DNA of 64,000 bases from Nitrogeniibacter aestuarii (GTDB lineage: Bacteria; Pseudomonadota; Gammaproteobacteria; Burkholderiales; Rhodocyclaceae): positions 1,612,001 through 1,676,000 of the forward strand of contig NZ_CP071321.1 in assembly GCF_017309585.1 (NCBI RefSeq). The letters run 5' to 3'. Position numbers and translations under genes: made by a program. The notes below the pieces were generated by a model, which was given only the letters and a program-made list of their open reading frames with translations, did not search any database and was not told the DNA's origin. Numbering within the stretch: position 1 is the first letter of the stretch; every line of letters begins with the position of its first letter. Positions 1 through 8,366 of the stretch are shown piece after piece.

Positions 1-474
1 CACCGGCACCACGCCCACCAGCAGGTCGGGATGCTTGGCCACGTTCACGTTGCCGTCCACGACCGCGCCGTGCAGACCTTCGTAGAACAGCAGGTCGGTA
101 CCCGGAGGAACATCTTCCCATGGCGTAAAGGTGCCCGGCTCCTGCTTGTAGGGGGCGGCTTCCTCGGCGTTGTGCAGGTATTTGCGGCGCTTGCCTTCGC
201 CGCACTCGCCATAGGTGCGAAACAGGTTTTCCAGCTCGCTGAACAGGTTGGCCTCGGGGCCGAAGTGGGAGAGCTTGCAGTCGCTGCCGGCGGTTTCGCA
301 GGCGGCCATCTTCTCGCGCATTTCAACACGGTTGAAAGCGTGGAAACTGTCGCCCTCGACGATGGCCGGTGTCACGCCTTCACGACGGAAGATGTGTTCG
401 AAAGTGCGTTGCACCGTGCTCGTGCCGGCGCCGGACGAGCCGGTGATGGCAATGATGGGATGACGTTCGGACAT
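1..474 (-). CDS. prkB: Phosphoribulokinase, N-terminal part (gene continues beyond window start)
   Basis: Phosphorylates ribulose 5-phosphate with ATP to ribulose 1,5-bisphosphate, the RuBisCO substrate, in the cytoplasm. The 158 visible codons open with ATG at 474 (MSERHPIIAITG) and show the P-loop GSSGAGTS at residues 13-20. The segments VEGDSFHAFNR, SHFGPEAN and FYEGLHGAVVDGNV are typical of proteobacterial (class I) phosphoribulokinases. The frame is open to base 1, so roughly the C-terminal 130 residues are missing. It is the last visible gene of the cbbL-cbbS-cbbX-fbp-prkB series, 122 bp after fbp. Family assignment is firm; the symbol cbbP would serve equally. Confidence 0.95.
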   Translation of the reverse strand, partial: MSERHPIIAITGSSGAGTSTVQRTFEHIFRREGVTPAIVEGDSFHAFNRVEMREKMAACETAGSDCKLSHFGPEANLFSELENLFRTYGECGEGKRRKYLHNAEEAAPYKQEPGTFTPWEDVPPGTDLLFYEGLHGAVVDGNVNVAKHPDLLVGVVPV

Positions 475-596
475 GATGTGTGCCCCTGTGACGATGGAAG
501 GATCTGTGCTGGATCGTGCCGAACGGCAGCGTCAGCGATGCCGCGCGACAGTCCTCACTGTCACGTGCCAACGCGCCGTCCGGGCGGTCCGGGTTG

Positions 597-1673
597 TCAG
601 GTGGTCAGGAACAGGCCGCGCGCGTGAAACAGCGGCAGCTCGTGTGTCTCGCTGTTGAACAGCGGCTCCGCGTGGTAGCGCTCGATGCGCTCGACCTCTT
701 CCGAGGAGCCGAAGACGAACCCGATGCGCTGGTGCAGCGATTCGGGTTCGACCTCCAGGACCGGTAACATGCCGGTCGAGGCGCGGCCGCCGGCCTGCTC
801 GATCAGGAAACCGATCGGATTCGCTTCGTACAGCAGGCGCAGACGTCCGGGCTTGCTCGGGTCCTTCCGGTCGCGGGGGTACAGGAACACGCCGCCGCGG
901 GTCAGGATGCGGTGGGTTTCGGCCACCAGCGAGGCCACCCAGCGCATGTTGAAGTCCTTGCCGCGCGGGCCGCTCTTGCCGGCCAGACACTCTTCCACGT
1001 AGCGGCGCACCGGGGATTCCCAGAAGCGGGAGTTCGACGCATTGATCGCGAATTCCTGCGTGGCGGCGGGAATACGGATGTCCGGGTGGGTGAGAAAGAA
1101 GTCTCCGATGATCGGATCGAAGGTGAAACCGGCCACGCCGTTGCCCACCGACAGCACCAGCATGGTCGAAGGACCGTAGATGGCGTAGCCCGCAGCCACC
1201 TGCTTGACCCCCGCCTGGAGAAAGTCTTCGGGCTTGGCATGCTCGCCGGGCGTGGGTGCGCGCAGGATGGAGAAGATCGAACCGACCGACACATTCACGT
1301 CGATGTTGGACGAGCCGTCGAGCGGGTCGAAGGAGAGCAGGTACTTGCCCAGCTTGTGACCGTCGGGAATGCGGATCGTCTCTTCGTTTTCCTCGGACAT
1401 CATCCCGGCGAGGGTGCCACCCCAGTGGGTGGCACGTTCGAAGATTTCGTCGGCCAGCACGTCGAGCTTTTTCTGGGTCTCGCCCTGGACGTTTTCCGTC
1501 TCGAGCGAACCGAGCACGCCGCCGAGGGCACCGTGCGCCACAGCCCGCGAGATGGCCTTGCAGGCCTGGGCGACCTGAAGGATGAGGGCGTTGAATTCGC
1601 CGGTGGCACCGGGGTGCTGCCGACGTTGGGAAATCAGGTATTCCGTGAGCGTGGTGCGTTCCAGGCTGAACAT
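597..1673 (-). CDS. fbp: Fructose-1,6-bisphosphatase class I
   Basis: Hydrolyses fructose 1,6-bisphosphate to fructose 6-phosphate, needed to regenerate ribulose bisphosphate in the Calvin cycle and for gluconeogenesis. The 358-aa product has the usual length. Metal and substrate motifs are visible: acidic SEENEE at residues 93-98 and the signature DPLDGSSNID at 116-125, followed by the late LYEANPIGFLIEQAGG stretch. A good ribosome site (GAGGAG) precedes the ATG at 1673. It lies between cbbX and prkB on the same strand, so it is probably the Calvin-cycle isozyme (cbbF). Confidence 0.95.
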   Translation of the reverse strand: MFSLERTTLTEYLISQRRQHPGATGEFNALILQVAQACKAISRAVAHGALGGVLGSLETENVQGETQKKLDVLADEIFERATHWGGTLAGMMSEENEETIRIPDGHKLGKYLLSFDPLDGSSNIDVNVSVGSIFSILRAPTPGEHAKPEDFLQAGVKQVAAGYAIYGPSTMLVLSVGNGVAGFTFDPIIGDFFLTHPDIRIPAATQEFAINASNSRFWESPVRRYVEECLAGKSGPRGKDFNMRWVASLVAETHRILTRGGVFLYPRDRKDPSKPGRLRLLYEANPIGFLIEQAGGRASTGMLPVLEVEPESLHQRIGFVFGSSEEVERIERYHAEPLFNSETHELPLFHARGLFLTT

Positions 1674-1748
1674 GAGTGTCTCCTCACAAGGTGTTCCTGG
1701 GTCGGCGCTTCTGTGGCGCCGTGGGTGTTACGGGGTGGGCGCCCGGCG

Positions 1749-2681
1749 TCAGGCGGCCGCTTCGGCAAAATGCCGGCTGCTACGCACGTCTGCGGCAGTC
1801 AGGGTCTGGAGTTGATCGACGCTGATCGTCTGATCGGCGCCGTTGAACAGTCTCAATGCCTGGCGCAGGCGCATGCGGTCGAGCGCATTGCGCACACTGC
1901 GCGCGTTGGCGAAGTGCGGGTGCTGACGACGCAGGACGAGGTATTCCTCGAAGGCCTTGCGGGCCCCGTCGTCAAAGCGGTAGTTCCAGTCGTCGAGCAT
2001 GCGCTCGGCGATCTTGAGCAGTTCTTCGTTCCCGTAGTCGGGGAAATCCACGTGATGGGCGATGCGCGATTTCATGCCGGGGTTGGAGGTGAAGAACTTC
2101 TCCATGCGGTCGGCGTAGCCGGCCAGGATCACCACCAGGTCGTCGCGCTGGTTCTCCATCACCTGGAGCAGGATCTCGATGGCCTCCTGGCCATAGTCCT
2201 TTTCGTTCTCCGGGCGGTAGAGGTAGTAGGCCTCGTCGATGAACAGCACGCCGCCCATGGCGCGCTTGAGCACTTCCTTGGTCTTGGGCGCGGTGTGGCC
2301 GATGAACTGGCCCACCAGATCGTCACGGGTCACCGACACCACGTGGCCCTTGCGCACGTAGCCGAGGCGATGCAGCACCTCGGCCATGCGCAGGGCGAGG
2401 GTGGTCTTGCCCGTGCCGGGGTTGCCGGTAAAGCACATGTGCAGGGACGGCGGCTCGGTGGCCAGACCCATGCGCTGGCGCACGCGGTCCACCAGCAGCA
2501 GGGCGGCGATTTCGCGCACGCGCTGCTTGACGGGGGCCAGGCCCACGAGCTCGTTGTCGAGCCGGTCGAGGACGTCGGCGACGCCCGCTTCGCGGTATTC
2601 CGCGGCCAGATCGATCTGCTCGATCGCCTGTGTGCCTTCGGTCTGCTCGGTACGTTCTTCAGTGGCTTCGGTCGTGCTCAT
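1749..2681 (-). CDS. cbbX: CbbX, red-type RuBisCO activase (AAA+ ATPase)
   Basis: Hexameric AAA+ protein that pulls on the C-terminus of red-type RuBisCO large subunits to free inhibited active sites. The 310-aa protein has Walker A GNPGTGKTT at about residues 86-94, the pore-loop region QFIGHTAPKT at 124-133 and Walker B GGVLFIDEA at 142-150. The frame is open for 19 more codons upstream, but ATG at 2681 (MSTTEATEER) is the natural start because the extra residues look like intergenic sequence. It follows cbbS by 111 bp. Its presence matches the form IC large subunit. Confidence 0.95.
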   Translation of the reverse strand: MSTTEATEERTEQTEGTQAIEQIDLAAEYREAGVADVLDRLDNELVGLAPVKQRVREIAALLLVDRVRQRMGLATEPPSLHMCFTGNPGTGKTTLALRMAEVLHRLGYVRKGHVVSVTRDDLVGQFIGHTAPKTKEVLKRAMGGVLFIDEAYYLYRPENEKDYGQEAIEILLQVMENQRDDLVVILAGYADRMEKFFTSNPGMKSRIAHHVDFPDYGNEELLKIAERMLDDWNYRFDDGARKAFEEYLVLRRQHPHFANARSVRNALDRMRLRQALRLFNGADQTISVDQLQTLTAADVRSSRHFAEAAA

Positions 2682-2708
2682 GATGCGTGTCCCGTGTTGC
2701 TTTGTGTT

Positions 2709-2771
2709 GGGTGGGGCGAGGTGCGTCCATCGCTGCACACCCCGCCCCGAACTTCCCTGAGGGAGGGGAAG
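2709..2771. other. Intercistronic hairpins between cbbS and cbbX
   Basis: The cbbS-cbbX gap holds two potential stem-loops. One is an imperfect GC-rich stem formed by GTGGGGCG...  and CCCCGCCCC around 2711-2748. The other pairs CTTCCC with GGGAAG at 2752-2771. Neither has a T-run. By inference they may reduce read-through or stabilise the cbbLS mRNA so that activase is made in smaller amounts. Confidence 0.35.
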
Positions 2772-2792
2772 ACGGTACTGCGCTCGGGCGTA

Positions 2793-3215
2793 TCAGCCGT
2801 AGCGCTTGCCCTCGGGCTGGCGGTTGACCGCGTAGCTCTCGAGCGTGTAGTGGATCGTGCGGCCGGAGCCCTCACGACGGGTCAGGCGGAAGCCCGGCTC
2901 CTCGCTGGGACGGCTGACGATGAAGGACAGCCGGATGGTTTCCCAGCCCTTGGTGGAGTCGAAGGCGTTGATCCGGATGTAGTGCTCCGGGTTGGCCTCG
3001 CGGCAGGCCTTCAACTCCATCATGGCGCCGGCAGCGTCACTCAGGTCGAACATCGGGTGGCCCCACATGTTCCAGTAGGTGTTGCGCGGGTGCGGATCGT
3101 CCGTGTATTCGATCGATACGGCCCAACCCTGACGCAGGCAGTACTCGAACTGGGCGGAAATCTGCTCGTCCGTCAGGTCCGGCAGGAAGGAAAAGGCGCC
3201 TTGTGTGATTCGCAT
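2793..3215 (-). CDS. cbbS: RuBisCO small subunit, form I red-type
   Basis: Small subunit that caps the large-subunit octamer of form I RuBisCO. The 140-aa protein begins MRITQGAFSFLPDLTDEQI, characteristic of red-type (IC/ID) small subunits, and contains the conserved NTYWNMWGHPMFD segment. Its C-terminal extension (about the last 30 residues, ending PEGKRYG) is the tail that forms a central beta barrel in red-type enzymes. AAGGAG lies just upstream of the ATG, and the start is 26 bp after the cbbL stop. Confidence 0.96.
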   Translation of the reverse strand: MRITQGAFSFLPDLTDEQISAQFEYCLRQGWAVSIEYTDDPHPRNTYWNMWGHPMFDLSDAAGAMMELKACREANPEHYIRINAFDSTKGWETIRLSFIVSRPSEEPGFRLTRREGSGRTIHYTLESYAVNRQPEGKRYG

Positions 3216-3241
3216 GTTGGTCTCCTTGATCTGGTTCAGGC

Positions 3242-4702
3242 TCAGGCGCTGGTCGGCGTGGCCACGAAGTCGGACGTGTCGGTGCTCGTGTAGTTGAAGG
3301 TGACTTCACCCCAAGTATCGAGCGCGGCGCGCAGCGGGCTGCAATGCTCGGCGGCGGCCTTGAGGATCTCCGGACCTTCGTTGACGATGTCGCGGCCTTC
3401 GTTGCGAGCCAGCACCATGGCTTCGAGCGCCACACGGTTGGCTTGCGCGCCGGCCTGGATGCCCATCGGGTGGCCGATCGTGCCGCCGCCGAACTGCAGC
3501 ACCACTTCGTCGCCGAACAGGTCGAGCAGCTGGTGCATCTGGCCGGCGTGGATACCGCCGGAAGCGACCGGCATAACGCGCTTGGTGGAGCACCAGTCCT
3601 GATCGAAGAAGATGCCGCGCGGCAGATCCTGCTTGGTGTACATGTCGCGGCAGGTGTTGTAGAAGCCCTGGACGGTCATCGGGTCGCCCTCCAGCTTGCC
3701 CACGGCGGTGCCGGCGTGCAGGTGATCGACACCGGCCAGACGCAGCCACTTGGCAATGACGCGGAAGCTCACGCCATGGTTCTTCTGGCGGGTGTAGGTG
3801 CCGTGGCCTGCGCGGTGCATGTGCAGGATCATGTCGTTCTCGCGGCACCAGTTGCTGATCGACTGGATGGCGGTGTAGCCGATGATCAGATCGACCATGA
3901 CGATGCACGAACCCAGGTCGCGGGCGAATTCGGCACGTTTGTACATCTCCTCCATGGTGCCGGCGGTGATGTTCAGGTAGTGGCCCTTGAGTTCGCCGCT
4001 GTGGGCCGCCGCGCTGTTCACCCCTTCCATGCAGTACAGGAAACGGTCACGCCAGTGCATGAACGGCTGGGAGTTGATGTTCTCGTCGTCCTTGGTGAAG
4101 TCGAGACCACCTTTCAGGGCCTCGTACACCACTCGGCCGTAGTTCTTGCCCGACAGGCCCAGCTTCGGCTTCATGGTGGCGCCCAGCAGCGGACGGCCGA
4201 ACTTCTCGAGGCGCTCGCGCTCGACCACGATACCGGTCGGGGGGCCACGGAAGGTCTTCACGTAAGCCTGCGGCAGGCGCATGTCTTCCAGACGGGCGGC
4301 CTTGAGCGGCTTGAAGCTGAACACGTTGCCGATGATGGAGGCGGTCAGGTTGGCGATCGAGCCTTCCTCGAACAGGTCCAGGTCATAGGCCACGTAGCAG
4401 AAGTACTGGCCTTCCTGTCCCGGCACCGGATCCACGCGGTAGGCCTTGGCGCGGTACATGTCGCTGGCGGTCAGGCGGTCGGTCCACACCACGGTCCAGG
4501 TGGCGGTGGAAGATTCACCAGCCACGGCGGCGGCCGCTTCGATCGGATCCACACCTTCCTGGGGGGTAATACGGAACACCGCCAGCACGTCGGTATCCTT
4601 CACTTCGTAATCCGGATCCCAGTAGCCCATCTGGGCGTACTTCAGCACGCCAGCCTGATAACGCTTTTTCGGATCGGTGATGATCGAATCGCTCGCACCC
4701 AT
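3242..4702 (-). CDS. cbbL: RuBisCO large subunit, form I red-type
   Basis: Catalytic subunit that carboxylates ribulose 1,5-bisphosphate. The 486-aa length is exactly that of form IC enzymes. Visible active-site elements are the K-x-K of ATMKPKLG near residues 178-181, the GGLDFTKDDENIN motif with the carbamylated lysine at 204 and metal ligands D206/E207, the loop HMHRAGHGTYTR near 294-305, and the loop-6 lysine in GTAVGKLEGD near 336. An open frame extends far upstream, but it runs antisense into cbbR. ATG at 4702 has GGAGGA in front of it and gives the canonical N-terminus. First gene of the operon. Confidence 0.97.
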   Translation of the reverse strand: MGASDSIITDPKKRYQAGVLKYAQMGYWDPDYEVKDTDVLAVFRITPQEGVDPIEAAAAVAGESSTATWTVVWTDRLTASDMYRAKAYRVDPVPGQEGQYFCYVAYDLDLFEEGSIANLTASIIGNVFSFKPLKAARLEDMRLPQAYVKTFRGPPTGIVVERERLEKFGRPLLGATMKPKLGLSGKNYGRVVYEALKGGLDFTKDDENINSQPFMHWRDRFLYCMEGVNSAAAHSGELKGHYLNITAGTMEEMYKRAEFARDLGSCIVMVDLIIGYTAIQSISNWCRENDMILHMHRAGHGTYTRQKNHGVSFRVIAKWLRLAGVDHLHAGTAVGKLEGDPMTVQGFYNTCRDMYTKQDLPRGIFFDQDWCSTKRVMPVASGGIHAGQMHQLLDLFGDEVVLQFGGGTIGHPMGIQAGAQANRVALEAMVLARNEGRDIVNEGPEILKAAAEHCSPLRAALDTWGEVTFNYTSTDTSDFVATPTSA

Positions 4703-4750
4703 TTGTCTTGTCCTCCGTTGTTGATGGACTCGACAATACGGCGGTGTCGA

Positions 4751-4790
4751 TATAAGGTCGAATCGTTTATTCTGAGATTTGAGATAAGGT
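4751..4790. promoter_or_regulatory. Likely CbbR operator in the cbbL-cbbR divergent promoter
   Basis: The 94-bp gap between the divergent cbbL and cbbR starts contains two copies of ATAAGGT, at 4752-4758 and 4784-4790, exactly 32 bp (about three helical turns) apart. There is also an interrupted palindrome with arms TTAT (4767-4770) and ATAA (4784-4787). T-rich/A-rich dyads of this kind are what LysR-type regulators bind. CbbR regulation of cbbL from such a region is established in other autotrophs; the exact boxes here are inferred. Confidence 0.55.
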
Positions 4791-4796
4791 TTTGTT

Positions 4797-5729
4797 ATGA
4801 AGCTCGACCAGCGGGTGACATTGAAGCAACTTCGTGCACTGCTCGCCGTCGCCGATACGGGCAGCTTCACCATGGCAGCGCGCCATCTGCACATCACGCA
4901 ACCTGCTGTTTCCATGCAGATTCGGGATCTCGAGGCGGTGGTCGGGGGCGTTCTGGTCGACGGTCGGCGCGAGGTCCGGCTGACCGCGTCCGGTGAAATC
5001 ATGGTGCGGCGCGCAAGAGAGGTGGTGCATGCGCTGGAAATGGCAGGGCACGAATTATTGACGGCGCGCGGGGTCGCGGCGGGCACCATCGACATGGTGG
5101 TAATCACCACGGCCGAGTATTTCGTGCCCCGCTTACTCGCCGAATTCGGCCGTCGCTACCCCGACATCCGCATCCGCCTCTCGGTGGCGAACCGAGCCGA
5201 GGTCTATCAGATGCTCGACGAGCGCCGCGCGGCCCTGGCCATCATGGGCACGCCGCCCGGGCGGCTGCCGCTCAAGGTGATTCCGTTCGCGCCGCACCGC
5301 CTGAGTTTCGTCGCCAGCCCGGACCATCATCTGGCCGGCAAGACCCATATTCCACCGGCAGCGCTGGCTGAGGAACGCCTGCTGTTGCGGGAGCGAGGGT
5401 CCGGAACGCGGGATCATCTGGAGCGCTATCTCAAGTATCACGGGGTCCGGCCGCTGCGGGCAGACGAACTGGGCAGCAACTCCACGCTGAAGCAGGCGGC
5501 CATGGCGGGGCTGGGGGTGGCCTTTCTGTCACACCACGTGTTCGAGATGGAAGAGGCCGCAGGCCGACTCGTTCGACTCGATGTCACGGGCACGCCGGTA
5601 GAGCGCGAATGGAACGTGATCGTGCGCGTCGACCAACAGGTGAGCCCCGCGGTGCAGACGCTGGTGGACTTCCTTCAGGACGACGGCGTGAAGCTCATGC
5701 ACGCCAAGCCGGCTCAGAACGTGAAGTAG
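4797..5729 (+). CDS. cbbR: LysR-family transcriptional regulator CbbR
   Basis: Regulator of the Calvin-cycle operon; family members sense metabolites such as RuBP, ATP or NADPH. The 310-aa protein has an N-terminal winged helix-turn-helix (about residues 5-65, LKQLRALLAVADTGSFTMAA... with HITQPAVSMQIRDLE) and a periplasmic-binding-like effector domain (about 90-300, including LLLRERGSGTRDHLE). It is divergent from cbbL with 94 bp between starts, the standard cbbR arrangement. Its last 16 bp overlap the 3' end of the convergent DUF389 gene. Confidence 0.93.
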   Translation: MKLDQRVTLKQLRALLAVADTGSFTMAARHLHITQPAVSMQIRDLEAVVGGVLVDGRREVRLTASGEIMVRRAREVVHALEMAGHELLTARGVAAGTIDMVVITTAEYFVPRLLAEFGRRYPDIRIRLSVANRAEVYQMLDERRAALAIMGTPPGRLPLKVIPFAPHRLSFVASPDHHLAGKTHIPPAALAEERLLLRERGSGTRDHLERYLKYHGVRPLRADELGSNSTLKQAAMAGLGVAFLSHHVFEMEEAAGRLVRLDVTGTPVEREWNVIVRVDQQVSPAVQTLVDFLQDDGVKLMHAKPAQNVK

Positions 5730-6703
5730 GACTTCTTGTAGGCGATGGCAACCATCAGCAACAGCAACGTGACCAGCCAGCCGCCGATGTAGACATAGGT
5801 GACCTTGCGGGCGCGCTCGGCCTCGACCCCCTTGCGCGGATGCATGCCCTTGAACAGGAAAACCAGCTTCGCGGACAGGTTGATGCACACGATGTTCACC
5901 GCCAGCAGCATGAGCGCCCCGACCGCGGCGTTCCATTGACCGACGCCAAGGCTCAGACCCACCGCCGCGGCAGGCGGCAGCAGCGCCACTGCCACCATGA
6001 CCCCCACGAGAATGCTCGATAACCCGGTCGTGAGCGACAGGGCGGCAGCGGCACCAGATGCCAGTGCCAGCGCGATGGCATCCATGCCGACCAGGGTGCG
6101 TGAGGTGAGTTCATGGCTCTTGGCGAAGCCTTCAGGCCAGATCAGGCCGATGAATGAAGACACGCCGAGCGCGATGACTACGCCCACGGCCAGCGCCTTG
6201 GCGGCCTTGCGCATCAGCTTGAGTTCGCCCAGCGCGGTGCCCAGCGACAGGGCCAGGTTGGGGCCGAGCAGGGGGGCAATCACCATGGCGCCGATGACCA
6301 CGGCCGGGCTGTCTTCAATCAGGCCGATCGAGGCGACAAGCGCAGACAGGAACATCAGTGCGATCACGTCGCGATCGACCCGGCAGTTGCATTCGACGGT
6401 GGTCAGCAGGCTTTCGCGGGTCTCCGGTGCCTTTTCTTCAACCTCTTCTTCTTCGATATCCGGCTTGGGCAGAATGGTCTCGACCGGCAAGACAACGATG
6501 CGAGCTGTCATCTGAGCGCCAAGCAAGGACTGAGTGATGTCCAGGGCTTCCTGCAGGTGATCGTCGCGAACGAGCATGCGGCATGGACGCATGCCGTCAT
6601 CCCCGACGGGGAAAAAGCGGATATCGAGGGCTTTGACCTTGTCGGCGATGCCGATCAGGGTGTCGGTGCTGGTCGCCTCTGCGACGACTTCTACATATTT
6701 CAT
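5714..6703 (-). CDS. DUF389 family integral membrane protein
   Basis: A 329-aa protein of the DUF389 / TIGR00341 family, whose function is not established. The N-terminal 100 residues form a soluble domain (MKYVEVVAEATSTDTLIGIA) ending in an acidic linker (PDIEEEEVEEKAPE). The rest is hydrophobic with about six or seven helices and contains the family stretch SALVASIGLIEDSPAVVIGA followed by MVIAPLLGP. It is probably in one transcription unit with the small downstream-facing gene at 6725-7087, 21 bp away. Confidence 0.85.
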   Translation of the reverse strand: MKYVEVVAEATSTDTLIGIADKVKALDIRFFPVGDDGMRPCRMLVRDDHLQEALDITQSLLGAQMTARIVVLPVETILPKPDIEEEEVEEKAPETRESLLTTVECNCRVDRDVIALMFLSALVASIGLIEDSPAVVIGAMVIAPLLGPNLALSLGTALGELKLMRKAAKALAVGVVIALGVSSFIGLIWPEGFAKSHELTSRTLVGMDAIALALASGAAAALSLTTGLSSILVGVMVAVALLPPAAAVGLSLGVGQWNAAVGALMLLAVNIVCINLSAKLVFLFKGMHPRKGVEAERARKVTYVYIGGWLVTLLLLMVAIAYKKSYFTF

Positions 6704-6724
6704 GTCGGGGTCCGGGTTGGGGGG

Positions 6725-7087
6725 TCAGCCGAACATCAGCGGCCACAGGGCGGTCACCACAGCGACGAGCGCGACCACAAGCGCCAGTCGGGTGCGCTTT
6801 TGTGCCCGGTCAATGGCCGAGACCAGTTGCGCCTGTTGCTCGGCCAGCCGGGTGATGAGTTCGGTCTGGGTTTCGTTGCGCTCCTCGAGGGTCAGCACGA
6901 TGCGGTTGAGTGCGTCGAGCCGGGCCTCGGGCGTGGCGGCTTCAGCCCCATCGTCGGCGGTGCCGGGCTTGGGGTCGGTACGCATGCGCGACCACAGCTC
7001 CTTGGCGCCCTTGACGATGGCGGGGGAGGCGGCGATGACTTCGGTCCAGGGAATGGCCTTGGCGGCGATAGCCCACGGGAACGGCAT
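6725..7087 (-). CDS. Small coiled-coil protein with C-terminal membrane anchor
   Basis: No family recognised. The 120-aa product starts at ATG 7087 with a clear ribosome site (AGGAG). It has an N-terminal region MPFPWAIAAKAIPWTEVI, a charged linker rich in acidic and Ala residues, a predicted coiled coil (about residues 52-95, LDALNRIVLTLEERNETQTE) and one C-terminal hydrophobic helix (LALVVALVAVVTALWPLMFG). The topology suggests a tail-anchored inner-membrane protein. It lies 21 bp upstream of the DUF389 gene, so the two may act together. Confidence 0.75.
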   Translation of the reverse strand: MPFPWAIAAKAIPWTEVIAASPAIVKGAKELWSRMRTDPKPGTADDGAEAATPEARLDALNRIVLTLEERNETQTELITRLAEQQAQLVSAIDRAQKRTRLALVVALVAVVTALWPLMFG

Positions 7088-7253
7088 GGAAATCTCCTGA
7101 GCGGGTTGTTCATGACGTCGGGTCTTTCTGTCAGACCCGGCGCTCGTGGGGTCGTTCCGGGCGAGCACGGAAAAATGATATTCGGCTCAAGTCGGACGGG
7201 GATCGACCGTGAGAACAAGATACAAGTAAAACCGTTCCAGCGAGGGAGCAACC

Positions 7254-8324
7254 ATGATCGACAGCGAATTACGCCATTCGAGGGTGCTGATCTGCGACGA
7301 CTCCACCACCAACGTGCTGCTGCTCAAGGCACTGCTCGAAGCCGAGGGCCTGACCCGGATCGAAACGCAGACGGACCCACGCCGCGTGCTGCCGTGCCTG
7401 GAGGCCAACGTCGACACCGATCTGCTGCTGCTGGACCTGGAAATGCCACACATGCATGGATTCGATGTCATGCGTGCCATTCGCGAGACGATGCCCGGCC
7501 GTGCCGATGTGATGCCCATTCTGGTTATCACCGGCACTGCGGCGGCCGACGCCCAGACCCAGGCGCTTGAGCTGGGCGCGACGGATTTTGTCCACAAGCC
7601 CTTCGATCAGACCGAGGTGCTGCTGCGGGTGCGCAATCTGTTGAGAATGCGCTACGGCTACGTGCGCCAGTTGCAGATCAGCGAGGAACTCGAGCGCAAG
7701 GTGCAGGCGCGGACTCAGGAGCTCACGCGGGCGACCGATGCCTTTGTCCATAAACTTGCCCAGGTGTGCGAGATGCGTGATATCGAGACCGGCAAGCACA
7801 TCCTACGCGTCGGTCGCATGGCGCGGATGCTGGCCGAAGCCTGTGGCATGCCCGAGACCATCTGTTTCATGATCGAGCGCGCCGCGCCGCTGCACGATGT
7901 GGGCAAGATCGGGATTCCCGATGAGATTCTGCTCAAGCCCGGCAAGCTGACCGATGACGAGTACCTGCATATGAAGACCCACGCGACCATCGGGCAGTCC
8001 ATTCTCAACGAGCATGATTCGCTGCTGGTGCAGATGGCCGCGACCATTGCCACCTCACATCATGAACGCTGGGACGGCACCGGCTACCCGGAAGGCCTGC
8101 GGGGCGAATCGATCCCCATCGAGGGGCGCATCACCGCCATCTGCGATGTGTTCGACGCGCTGATGTCACAACGGCCCTACAAGAATCCGTGGTCGGAGCA
8201 GGATGCGGTGGAGTATCTGGTGTCCCAGTCCGGGCACCAGTTCGATCCGAAGCTGGTGGATCTGTTCGTTCAGCACATCAACGACGTGGAGCGCATTCGC
8301 GACGAGTGCGATGCGATGGCCTGA
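7254..8324 (+). CDS. Response regulator with HD-GYP phosphodiesterase domain (RpfG type)
   Basis: Probably a phosphorylation-controlled cyclic-di-GMP phosphodiesterase. The 356-aa protein has an N-terminal receiver domain (about residues 8-130; phospho-acceptor D61 in LLLLDLEMP, conserved K at about 115 in FVHKPF), a short coiled linker (about 140-165) and an HD-GYP domain (about 165-350). The HD pair is at 214-215 (PLHDVGKIGIP) and the HHERWDGTGYP motif at 269-279, so the catalytic signature looks intact. No histidine kinase is adjacent, so its partner is unknown. An AGGGAG site precedes the ATG. Confidence 0.92.
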   Translation: MIDSELRHSRVLICDDSTTNVLLLKALLEAEGLTRIETQTDPRRVLPCLEANVDTDLLLLDLEMPHMHGFDVMRAIRETMPGRADVMPILVITGTAAADAQTQALELGATDFVHKPFDQTEVLLRVRNLLRMRYGYVRQLQISEELERKVQARTQELTRATDAFVHKLAQVCEMRDIETGKHILRVGRMARMLAEACGMPETICFMIERAAPLHDVGKIGIPDEILLKPGKLTDDEYLHMKTHATIGQSILNEHDSLLVQMAATIATSHHERWDGTGYPEGLRGESIPIEGRITAICDVFDALMSQRPYKNPWSEQDAVEYLVSQSGHQFDPKLVDLFVQHINDVERIRDECDAMA

Positions 8325-8366
8325 GCGAAGACCGACGCCGGGCTGACCCGGCGCCGGTTCTCTTGG

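Noticed and set aside
912..3293. A 793-codon open frame on the plus strand across fbp and cbbX.
   Set aside because: It is antisense to well-identified genes, matches no family and is an artefact of high GC at third codon positions. The same applies to the long plus-strand frames at 3344-4996, 9606-10697, 27822-28919, 30203-31402, 32002-33804, 48783-50000, 52422-53909, 55059-56288 and 61345-63054.
4703..5110. N-terminal extension of the RuBisCO large subunit frame.
   Set aside because: The extra 136 codons are antisense to cbbR and the extension would cover the divergent promoter. The canonical start with a ribosome site is at 4702.
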